From Phenylobacterium sp. (GTDB lineage Bacteria; Pseudomonadota; Alphaproteobacteria; Caulobacterales; Caulobacteraceae), in the NCBI RefSeq assembly GCF_030681155.1, contig NZ_JAUXXE010000034.1:1-64000 (forward strand): a stretch of DNA of 64,000 nucleotides. Reading direction: 5' to 3'. A program made the translations under genes and the position numbers. Positions 27,545-34,070 of the stretch are shown here, piece after piece. The notes under the pieces were generated by a model. It was given only the letters and a program-made list of their open reading frames with translations. It was not told the DNA's origin and ran no database searches. Positions within the stretch are counted from its first letter, which is position 1. Each line of letters begins with the position of its first letter.

Positions 27545-28081
27545 ATGCGGGCATTTTACTTCGCTTCGGTACTTGTTGCGCTGGCCGCGCCGGCCTCTGC
27601 GCAGGACACAGATGGCCGGGATCATGCCCTGCTGCCGCGCTATGCGGACGCCGCCATCGTCGGCTATCGGGCCTCATCGCTGGAAGAGATCGTCGTGCCG
27701 ACCGGTCCGATCGCGAATGAGAGCGGCGCGGCCAACCGTCAGGTGATCGAAGGGCAGGTCACCCACATCGACTATCGCGTGAAGCCGGCGACCGCCCCAT
27801 TACAGATCGAGCGCTACTATGAAGGCGTCTTGCGCGATGCTGGCTTTGCGCCGGTCTATTCCTGCCTGGGGCCGGCTTGCGGCCGCGACATGGGCAGCTT
27901 GATCCTCAACTCCGGCAAGGTCGCGCCGACCGGCCTCGCCGATGGCCTGTTCAACGACAAGGTTCGCGTTCTCGTGTCGCGGCGGGGCGACACCTGGGTC
28001 CTGCTGCATGTCGCCGAAGGCCCTGATCGCTCCCAGGTCTATCAAGCCGTCGTCGAAGGCGGGGCGCCTGCCGCCGACTAG
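27545..28081 (+). CDS. DUF4892-like secreted protein
   Basis: A 178-residue protein with a Sec signal (MRAFYFASVLVALAAPASAQ). The mature part starts DHALLPRYADAAIVGY and has IERYYEGVLRDAGFAPVYSC.GPACG, a layout that recalls the first half of DUF4892 proteins (two Cys near a GF.L.Y.C signature). No OmpA-like C-terminal domain is present; it ends after a strand VRVLVSRRGDTWVLLHVAEG. It should be periplasmic. GGAGG precedes the ATG by four bases. The family call is by pattern only. Confidence 0.65.
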   Translation: MRAFYFASVLVALAAPASAQDTDGRDHALLPRYADAAIVGYRASSLEEIVVPTGPIANESGAANRQVIEGQVTHIDYRVKPATAPLQIERYYEGVLRDAGFAPVYSCLGPACGRDMGSLILNSGKVAPTGLADGLFNDKVRVLVSRRGDTWVLLHVAEGPDRSQVYQAVVEGGAPAAD

Positions 28082-28103
28082 GCCGCAGCGCTCGCCTGGC
28101 GCT

Positions 28104-28421
28104 CTAACGCACGGGCGTCGTGGCTGCTACGGAGCTCGATCTGGCCGGCGGGCTCGACGATGCGAATGGGCATCGCGGCGAGAGATCGCGGCGCTCGACC
28201 CAGCATGTCTGTTCGCCCCTTTCGATATTGGCCCACTCATCCACCTTTTCGACGACCGTCACCATCATGCCCCGCTTCAGGTGTTCGACGACCGCAGACG
28301 ATTGATAGCCTTCCTCGCGGCAGGTGACGGCTGACGGCACGACATAGGCGTATTCGACGGCGGTTGCGACGGCGGGGGCCAATGCGCCGGCCGTGAGGCC
28401 GAGGATTGCGATAAGCCTCAC
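28104..28421 (-). CDS. Secreted bacterial SH3-domain protein
   Basis: About 105 residues. A GTG start is chosen at VRLIAILGL because GGGGGAAG lies just upstream; another GTG at 28457 lacks one. The signal peptide (to about residue 22) precedes an SH3b fold: YVVPSAVTCREEGYQSSAVVEHLKRGMMVTVVEKVDEWANI ends with the usual W-x-x-I/V. A Cys pair (TCREE and QTCWVE) may form a disulfide. Such domains bind cell-wall peptides or act as periplasmic sensors. The Ser/Ala-rich C-terminus is unstructured. Confidence 0.65.
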   Translation of the reverse strand: MRLIAILGLTAGALAPAVATAVEYAYVVPSAVTCREEGYQSSAVVEHLKRGMMVTVVEKVDEWANIERGEQTCWVERRDLSPRCPFASSSPPARSSSVAATTPVR

Positions 28422-28547
28422 GATAACTTCCCCCAGATTACGCACGCCTTCGAGCACGCGGCGCGACCTTCAAATTCTATGAGGCCAAGCGGCAAAGCCA
28501 GGTCTAACGTACTCAGGGTTGCGTGATTCAAACATACAGGGGGACGT

Positions 28548-29168
28548 GTGCCCGACATTTTTGCTTCAGCCAGCGGCCCAAAGGTGGGCGTGGTCCCGAA
28601 GGTCGCGCTGGCCCGCCATCTTTCCATCGCCGCCGCGCTCGGGGCGGCCAGCCTTTTCGCCACCTCCAGCCACGCCCAAGAGTTTCGGGTGGGCGCCGGC
28701 TATGCGCCGCACGGGCCTGAAAAGGGCTCGTCGGTCGTGGTGGACTACCTGTTCAAACGATCGCAAGCCTTGGACTTCATCGGGGCTCCGAGGCCTTATG
28801 TCGGAACGCAGCTCAGCTTGGAGGGATACACCAACTATGCCCAAGCAGGACTGATCTGGCGTTTTGAGCAGAAGCGAACCTATGTCGACCTCGGGGCCGG
28901 AATCTCGGTTCACGATGGCGCGCTGACGCTACCCCGCCCGACTCCGGGTTTGCCCGACGAAGAAAACCAGCGCCGCCGCGAGGTGCGGAACAATTACATC
29001 GAGTTCGACAAGCGCTGGGTTTTCCACGCCACCTTTGCTGTGGGCCTGCGGCTGGATGAACATTGGGCGCTGGAGATTGAAGGCCAGCATTGGAGCAATG
29101 GCCAACTCGGCAACGATACACACGACGGCTCCGATAGCGTCGGCCTACGCGCCGCCTACCGCTTCTGA
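28548..29168 (+). CDS. pagL: Lipid A 3-O-deacylase, PagL-like
   Basis: A 206-residue outer-membrane beta-barrel with a long signal region ending ...FATSSHAQE. The family's catalytic His-x-Ser-Asn is present as EGQHWSNGQLG near residue 188, and the protein ends in an aromatic residue (AYRF), as outer-membrane barrels do. PagL removes the 3-hydroxy acyl chain of lipid A. The Glu of the P. aeruginosa catalytic triad appears to be replaced by Asp in the following segment. Start: GTG with AGGGGGA upstream. Surface remodelling under stress would fit its neighbours. Confidence 0.78.
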   Translation: MPDIFASASGPKVGVVPKVALARHLSIAAALGAASLFATSSHAQEFRVGAGYAPHGPEKGSSVVVDYLFKRSQALDFIGAPRPYVGTQLSLEGYTNYAQAGLIWRFEQKRTYVDLGAGISVHDGALTLPRPTPGLPDEENQRRREVRNNYIEFDKRWVFHATFAVGLRLDEHWALEIEGQHWSNGQLGNDTHDGSDSVGLRAAYRF

Positions 29169-29194
29169 TCCGGCCGGCGTCCTGCACGCCGCCG

Positions 29195-29395
29195 TTAGGC
29201 GCGAGGCGATCCCTCGCGCAACGTGCCTTCACGCTTGAGCAAGGCCAGGCCATTTTCGTCGGTGGCGTGCCACAGGGACGGCAGGAAGCGCCGGAGCCCT
29301 TGCCGCCAGCGCTTTCGATAGCGCCAGCGGTCTCCGTCGGGGGCGACGTCGATTTCGTACGGAGCCTGCTCGGTGGCCCTGCTCTGACTGTCCAT
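29195..29395 (-). CDS. Hypothetical small basic protein, 66 residues
   Basis: MDSQSRATEQAPYEIDVAPDG starts a short soluble protein, and the central part is Arg/Trp-rich (DRWRYRKRWRQGLRRFL), as in a nucleic-acid or membrane-surface binder. GGGGAAGGA lies eight bases upstream of the ATG, a strong site. It lies 58 bases behind the YqjD-like gene on the same strand, so it is probably co-transcribed from the EcfG-type promoter. No family recognised. Confidence 0.6.
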   Translation of the reverse strand: MDSQSRATEQAPYEIDVAPDGDRWRYRKRWRQGLRRFLPSLWHATDENGLALLKREGTLREGSPRA

Positions 29396-29453
29396 GATTG
29401 ATCCTTCCCCGACGCGTTCGAGTGGCTAGGCGCAGGATCGGCGCCAGGTGGGG

Positions 29454-29855
29454 TCAGCGGTCGTCGCGAAGATAAACGACGTTGGCCTTGTTGCTGCTGA
29501 TGAGGTGTCCGATCAGGAACCCGGCGAGCGCGGCCGCGGTCAGGGCCGCGTAGGGACGCTCATGAACCAGGACGTCAGCTTCCTTGGCGCGGATGCGGGC
29601 CTCCTTCTTCAGCCGATCGTACTGAACCTCAGCCGTCGCCCGCGCCTTGCCGACCTTGTCCTCGACCAGAACCCGGGTGTCTCGCGCCAGAGTGGTCGCG
29701 GCTTCAGCAATGGCCCCGGACGCTGCGACCGCCGCTTTCTTAGCGTCCTTGGCGCTGCGCTTGGCCTGGGTCTTCAGGTCGCTCGCGGCGTCGTCGATCT
29801 GATCGGCGGCAGCGCGGATCGTGTCGTCATTGGTGGAGCCGTAGACGTTCGTCAT
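29454..29855 (-). CDS. YqjD/ElaB (DUF883)-like membrane protein
   Basis: A 133-residue protein. A long charged, Ala/Lys-rich amphipathic or coiled-coil segment (about residues 10-95) is followed by the family signature ADVLVHERPYAALTAAALAGFLIGHLI, a C-terminal glycine-bearing membrane helix. In E. coli the relatives are inner-membrane, stationary-phase proteins that tether ribosomes. Here an exact GGAAC-N16-CGTT promoter upstream gives a matching stress-response link. An upstream in-frame ATG at 29945 would put the promoter inside the gene and is less likely. Confidence 0.85.
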   Translation of the reverse strand: MTNVYGSTNDDTIRAAADQIDDAASDLKTQAKRSAKDAKKAAVAASGAIAEAATTLARDTRVLVEDKVGKARATAEVQYDRLKKEARIRAKEADVLVHERPYAALTAAALAGFLIGHLISSNKANVVYLRDDR

Positions 29856-29918
29856 GTCGAGAAGCCTCGTTAAAATGGGGCGCATGGCGGCGCGCCGTCT
29901 GGAATGCTGACCCCTTGA

Positions 29919-29943
29919 AACGAAGGCGGGGCAGGGCAGTTCC
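29919..29943 (-). promoter_or_regulatory. EcfG/SigT-type promoter of the YqjD-like gene
   Basis: On the minus strand GGAAC (29939-29943), 16 bases, CGTT (29919-29922): an exact match to the general-stress consensus. The start codon is 64 bases downstream. Confidence 0.7.
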
Positions 29944-30003
29944 ATAGGCTGGACCTGAAACGATCAATGGTTGTCGAAAGACGCTTTGGCGCCCTCCGCG
30001 AGC

Positions 30004-30028
30004 GGGACTGGCGCGAATGATGGGCGTT
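30004..30028 (+). promoter_or_regulatory. Possible EcfG-like promoter of the zinc-ribbon protein gene
   Basis: GGGAC (30004-30008), 16 bases, CGTT (30025-30028). The -35 element has one mismatch, and the start codon is about 120 bases away, so support is weaker than for the other three sites. Confidence 0.3.
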
Positions 30029-30147
30029 TTGCGGCTTTCGTCGCCGCAGACATCAATCCGTCATTGCGCTGCAGCAGAATAACGCTACCCCACTTTTGCA
30101 AGTGCTCAGTACGCAAGCCCGGTACGGGTCAGAATGAGGCAGTTCCT

Positions 30148-30363
30148 ATGATCATGACTTCGATGCGCGTTTTCCCCAGCCTGTTCGTCGGCCGCCGCGA
30201 AGTGATCCAGGCTGTCGAGACGCCGCACGTCTTCCAAGCCGATGAAGCCGGTTCGGTGTTTGTCTGCGGCGCTTGCGAAGAGGTTGTTCTGACCAGCCAT
30301 GAGCGGGCCGATATTCGCGACGTCGTCGTGAAATGCCGCTGCGGCGAATACAACCAGCTCTAG
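30148..30363 (+). CDS. Small zinc-ribbon-like protein, 71 residues
   Basis: The C-terminal half has CGACEEVVL and KCRCGEYN, two Cys-x1-2-Cys pairs spaced for one zinc ion. The N-terminus (MIMTSMRVFPSLFVGRREV) is hydrophobic but too short for a clear signal. TGAGG lies nine bases upstream of ATG 30148; a second ATG at 30154 is possible. Small ribbon proteins of this kind are often nucleic-acid-binding or accessory subunits; the role is unknown. Confidence 0.6.
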   Translation: MIMTSMRVFPSLFVGRREVIQAVETPHVFQADEAGSVFVCGACEEVVLTSHERADIRDVVVKCRCGEYNQL

Positions 30364-30368
30364 GCTTT

Positions 30369-32012
30369 CTAAATCGAGACGATCCAGCCGTCGGTCAGCG
30401 AGGTCGCATTGACGCCGACGAGCACCATCTGGGCGCCGCCGCCGATGTTGATCACCACGTCGGCGCCGACCTGGGCGAAGCTGTAGGTCGCCCCTTCACT
30501 GACAAGGACCCGGTCGCCCTCCGCGCGATTGAAGTCCATGACCCGGTCGAGGTCGGCGGCTCCCCAGCTATGGAAGCTGTCGGCCCCGCTCCCGCCCCAG
30601 ATGGTGTCATCGCCGCGATCCCCTGACAGCCAGTCGTCGCCAGCTTCGCCATACATGATGTCGTTGTCCTGACCGCCACGCAGTACATCGGCGCCCTCGC
30701 CGGCATAGAGGGTGTCATTGCCCATGTTGCCGTAGACAAGGTCCAAGCCCAGCTCGCCATGGAGCAGGTCGTTGTCCTTGCCTCCGACCACCCAGTCGTC
30801 ACCCTGGCCGCCATAGAGGGTGTCGGCGCCCATATTGCCGTGCATGTCGTCGAACGCCGCGCCGCCGACCAGATAGTCGTCGCCTTCCTCGCCGCGCAGG
30901 AAATCTCGGCCATCTCCGCCGGTAATGGTGTCGCCTCCGGCGCCGCCATAGATCACGTCATCGCCGGCCGCGCCGTTCAGGGCATTGGCCGCGGCATTGC
31001 CGGTGATTGCATCGGCCCCCGAACCGCCGACGGCGTTCTCGATCGTCGCTCCCGCCGCGACAGCGACGTTGCCGGTCAACCCGCCGACGTTGGAGAAGTG
31101 GCCGGCGCGCAGGTCGATGGTCTGGCTGTTGGAAAAGCCGGAAAAATCGAAGGTGTCGTTTCCGCCCGCGTCCCACGCGGCGAAGATCAACTTGGCCGTC
31201 GTGCCCGAGGCTTCGAACCACGGTCGGCCCGCATTGGAATTGAAGCCGTAGACCGTGTCGCCGGTCCGGGTGCTCATATTGGCGCCGTATTCGAGCTGGA
31301 CGGCGGCGATGTCATCGAGGAGCGGCGCGGCGGAGTAGCGGCCGCCGAAGGACGCGCCGGTGTTGCTCTCGCTGAAGTAGCTCATCACGGTGAACTGCCG
31401 AGAGTCCTCGTAATAGGCCGCATTGCCCGCGTAGGTGGGGGAGTCCTCAGACTGGTATTCGGCGGGATGGGCGATGCCGATCGCGTGGCCAAGTTCATGG
31501 ACCAGGACCATGGCGCCGTAGTTGCCGGTGGTCGGGGTGGCGTTCGATCCAGAGGTGATGTTGACCCATACGTCGCCGGCGGCCGAAGCCGACATTGTCG
31601 AGCCTGGATAGTAGGCGAAGGCGGTCGCGGTGTCGGAGCCGGAGGAATAGTTGGCCAGCAAGATGGTGGCCTGGTCGGTGTAGGCGTTTTCCCCGGCCGC
31701 GCCGAAGCCGATCCGCGTAAAGGTGATGTTGGCGGCGTCGCTCCACCCCGCTAGCGCCAGTTCGGCCTGGGCGATCTGGGTGGAGTTGAAGCGTGAGAAG
31801 CCCGTCGTGTCGTCGGGCATGGCGGAGGGCGCGTTCGAGCGGAACCCGTAAGTGACGCTTGCCGGCGCGCCGAGCGCCGACCAACCGGGCGCGCTGCGGA
31901 TGAGCTGGTCGGCCGCCTCTGCGATGGTGAAGCTGTCCTTGCCGGCGACAAGCGGTCCGCGCTGGTCGGCGTTCAGGAAGTTCTGGCGGTCGGTAGCGTT
32001 GGACTCAAACAT
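30369..32012 (-). CDS. Serralysin-like M10 zinc metalloprotease with RTX repeats
   Basis: A 547-residue secreted protease. The catalytic zinc motif is HELGHAIGIAHP (His172, Glu173, His176, His182), with the Met-turn at Met210 in TVMSYF. The protease domain runs to about residue 270. A C-terminal half of about nine GGxGxDxxx RTX nonapeptides (for example GGAGGDTITGG, GGQGDDWVVGG, AGEGADVLRGG) binds calcium. It should be exported by a type I system through its C-terminal signal; no ABC/MFP/TolC genes are in the window. No N-terminal signal is expected. The start at MFESNATDR avoids overlap with the methyltransferase gene; the SD is weak. Confidence 0.9.
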   Translation of the reverse strand: MFESNATDRQNFLNADQRGPLVAGKDSFTIAEAADQLIRSAPGWSALGAPASVTYGFRSNAPSAMPDDTTGFSRFNSTQIAQAELALAGWSDAANITFTRIGFGAAGENAYTDQATILLANYSSGSDTATAFAYYPGSTMSASAAGDVWVNITSGSNATPTTGNYGAMVLVHELGHAIGIAHPAEYQSEDSPTYAGNAAYYEDSRQFTVMSYFSESNTGASFGGRYSAAPLLDDIAAVQLEYGANMSTRTGDTVYGFNSNAGRPWFEASGTTAKLIFAAWDAGGNDTFDFSGFSNSQTIDLRAGHFSNVGGLTGNVAVAAGATIENAVGGSGADAITGNAAANALNGAAGDDVIYGGAGGDTITGGDGRDFLRGEEGDDYLVGGAAFDDMHGNMGADTLYGGQGDDWVVGGKDNDLLHGELGLDLVYGNMGNDTLYAGEGADVLRGGQDNDIMYGEAGDDWLSGDRGDDTIWGGSGADSFHSWGAADLDRVMDFNRAEGDRVLVSEGATYSFAQVGADVVINIGGGAQMVLVGVNATSLTDGWIVSI

Positions 32013-32119
32013 AGGCACGTTCCGAGGGAGACCTAGGGCGGCGTGTTCGACAGCTGATCCACGTCCTACACCCAACGGCGTTGACGTCCACTCGTATGGA
32101 TTTGGCGTTGCGAAACGAT

Positions 32120-32740
32120 TTACGCGCGCGCTTCGCCCCACTCGCTCCAGCCGGCGATGCGCGGCGTTCCCGGCACGTACATCGTCTGGACCCGTTCGAC
32201 GTGGAAACCGGAGTCCCGAATGGCCGCCGAGATCGGCCGGGTAAGGCAGCATCCGCCAGCCAACCGCTTCCAGATCGGCTCTACGCGCCGTTGCCACTTC
32301 GCCACGCCTGCGTCCGGCGCGAGACCGTGCTCGCAGAAGAGGAACCGTCCCCCAGGCTTCAGCACCCGCCGTGCTTCGGCCAGCGCCTTAGCGGGGTTGT
32401 GGACCGAGCAAAGCGTGAAGGTGCAGACCACGGTGTCGAAGGCGGCGTTGTCGAACGGCAGCGCCTCGGCCGTTCCGTTGGCGACGGACACCTTGAGCCT
32501 GGGATCCCGGGGCGCGGCCTCGGCCAGGGCGCGCAGTTCTGGGGCCGGATCAACCCCGGTGACGCTCTCGACCGCGCCTGGATTGTAGAAACCCAGGTTG
32601 AGCCCCATGCCGATCCCGAGCTCCAGCACCCGCCCGGTGGCCAGCGGCACGATCTTGGCGCGCTGCTTCATCATTGGCGGGGAAGAGCAGGCGCGGGTCA
32701 GCAGCGCGGGTAGGATGCGACGTTCGTAAAATGAGGCCAT
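32120..32740 (-). CDS. Class I SAM-dependent methyltransferase
   Basis: A 206-residue Rossmann methyltransferase. Motif I is VLELGIGMGLNLGFY (SAM glycine loop), acidic motif II is VDPAP, motif III NGTAEALPFDNAAFDTVVCTF covers the adenine end and catalytic region, and motif IV/V is LKPGGRFLFCEHGL. A Trp-Lys-rich tail GGCCLTRPI is characteristic of METTL7-like thiol methyltransferases, to which it may belong. Soluble, substrate unknown. It lies between the pseudo-kinase and the metalloprotease, all on the same strand. Confidence 0.85.
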   Translation of the reverse strand: MASFYERRILPALLTRACSSPPMMKQRAKIVPLATGRVLELGIGMGLNLGFYNPGAVESVTGVDPAPELRALAEAAPRDPRLKVSVANGTAEALPFDNAAFDTVVCTFTLCSVHNPAKALAEARRVLKPGGRFLFCEHGLAPDAGVAKWQRRVEPIWKRLAGGCCLTRPISAAIRDSGFHVERVQTMYVPGTPRIAGWSEWGEARA

Positions 32741-32779
32741 TGGGAACGATGGCCCGGCCCCAGCGTGCTGCCTAGGCCC

Positions 32780-33100
32780 TTACGCGGCGGCAGCGTCGCC
32801 TTCGGCGAGGTTTTCTTGCAGGGCGCGCAGCAAGTTCTCGGGCTTCATCGGCTTTTCGACGACGCCGTTCATACCCGCTTTCAGGTATCCGGCGGCGTCT
32901 TCCGGATCGGCGTTGGCGGTCAGGGCGATGATCGGCACGCGGCCGGCCGCGCCGGGGAGGGCCCGAATCTCGCGTGTGGCGGTCACCCCATCCATGCGGG
33001 GCATCTTGATATCCATCAGGATCAGGTCGAACCGACCGGTCCGCGCCGCTTCAAGGGCTTCAACGCCGTCCGTAGCCGACTCCGAGGTGAAATCGAACAT
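32780..33100 (-). CDS. C-terminal part of a split receiver domain (response regulator)
   Basis: 106 codons in the same frame as the preceding gene part, starting at the ATG directly after its TAG stop. It holds most of a REC domain: phospho-acceptor Asp in FDLILMDIKMPRMDG, the Thr in IIALTAN and the Lys in VVEKPMKPE. The first strand and acidic pair (HILVVDDN) are in the upstream part. On its own it would be an incomplete receiver. It may be read by stop-restart (TAGATG), by readthrough, or not at all if the gene is decayed. Confidence 0.6.
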   Translation of the reverse strand: MFDFTSESATDGVEALEAARTGRFDLILMDIKMPRMDGVTATREIRALPGAAGRVPIIALTANADPEDAAGYLKAGMNGVVEKPMKPENLLRALQENLAEGDAAAA

Positions 33101-33883
33101 CTAGCAGAGGGTCTCGGCTACCTTGCGGTTGGTGGCGTTGTCGTCGACCACCAGGATGTGGGCGGCGCGTTCCGACTGGTGCAGGGTCTCTTCGGCCTCG
33201 ACGACGGGTTTGGCGCTGGGCACCGCGACTTCGAACACCAGGGTCTCGCCGGCGCCGACATTCACTTCCGAACGGACTGTGCCGTTCATGGCCTCGACGA
33301 TGTTGCGGCCGAGCGCCACGCCCAGGGCCGTCTCCAGGCCGAACAGGGCCTCGATTTCGCGGATGTCGAGGGCGCGGTCGCCCATCACCCGGTCGCCGCC
33401 GCCCCGCACGCGGCCTTCCAGATGGGCGATGTCGCCGTCGGCGGTGGTCTTCAGGCTGACTTCGACCGCGCCGCGTCGGACGCTTGCCAAGGCCTGGGCG
33501 ATGAAGGCGTCGAAGACCTGATGCATCCGGATCGTGTCGGCCATGATCAGGGCGTCGGGATCGCCATCATAGGAGACCAGCAGGGTGACGCCGCCATCGG
33601 TGGCGCGATCCTGCCACCTGGCTTGGACTTCGTCAGCCAGTTCGGCCGCGCGCTTTGGCTGGAGATCGAAGTGCAGCCCCTCGGACGAGGCGGTCTTGAG
33701 GTCGGTGGAAGACGAGAGAATCTGGCGCACGGCGCGTGCGGCCTCGGCGACCCCCGCGATGCAGGCCTGGGCGTCGGCGCCGACCGGCTGACGGGCCAAG
33801 CGTTCGGCCAGCGCGAGAACGCCTTCCATCTGCTGATGGATCTCGCTGGTTACGCGCTCGAAGAAAAATTCGGGCAGGGACAT
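33101..33883 (-). CDS. Degenerate histidine-kinase-like protein with truncated receiver
   Basis: 260 residues ending at an in-frame TAG. The N-terminal helical part (SEIHQQMEGVLALAERL) looks like an H box in which the phospho-acceptor His is replaced by Ser13, with His16 three positions on. The HATPase-like part lacks the N-box Asn (QVFDAFIAQALASV) and the DxGxG; only a weak G-box and a VFEVAVPS strand remain. It ends with HILVVDDNATNRKVAETLC, the first strand and helix of a receiver. Related proteins would continue with Gln (CAG) where TAG stands. It looks like a pseudokinase-receiver scaffold, now interrupted. Confidence 0.6.
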   Translation of the reverse strand: MSLPEFFFERVTSEIHQQMEGVLALAERLARQPVGADAQACIAGVAEAARAVRQILSSSTDLKTASSEGLHFDLQPKRAAELADEVQARWQDRATDGGVTLLVSYDGDPDALIMADTIRMHQVFDAFIAQALASVRRGAVEVSLKTTADGDIAHLEGRVRGGGDRVMGDRALDIREIEALFGLETALGVALGRNIVEAMNGTVRSEVNVGAGETLVFEVAVPSAKPVVEAEETLHQSERAAHILVVDDNATNRKVAETLC

Positions 33884-34011
33884 GAACGCCGAGGGTCCTG
33901 GGGGAACTTATGCTCACCATGGGCCTAAGCGCTTGCGGAGACGTTAAATTCCACCTGGGGGTTAGCGGTCATTTGACGCGGGCGCGAAAATAAATGTGGG
34001 GTTCCCGACAA

Positions 34012-34051
34012 AGGGAAAGGGCGGCGGGATCGCTCCCACCGCCCTCTCTTT
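34012..34051 (-). terminator. Terminator of TonB-dependent receptor gene 1
   Basis: Minus strand: GGGCGGTGGGAGCGATCCCGCCGCCC, a perfect-arm hairpin, followed by TTTCCCTTT. It lies 20 bases past the end of the receptor gene. Confidence 0.75.
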
Positions 34052-34070
34052 GTCTCGGATTTTCCGGATC

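Noticed and set aside
30372..31060. Tandem repeats resembling a CRISPR or minisatellite
   Set aside because: They are the nine-residue RTX repeats of the metalloprotease: 27-base periodicity, coding and variable, without spacers.
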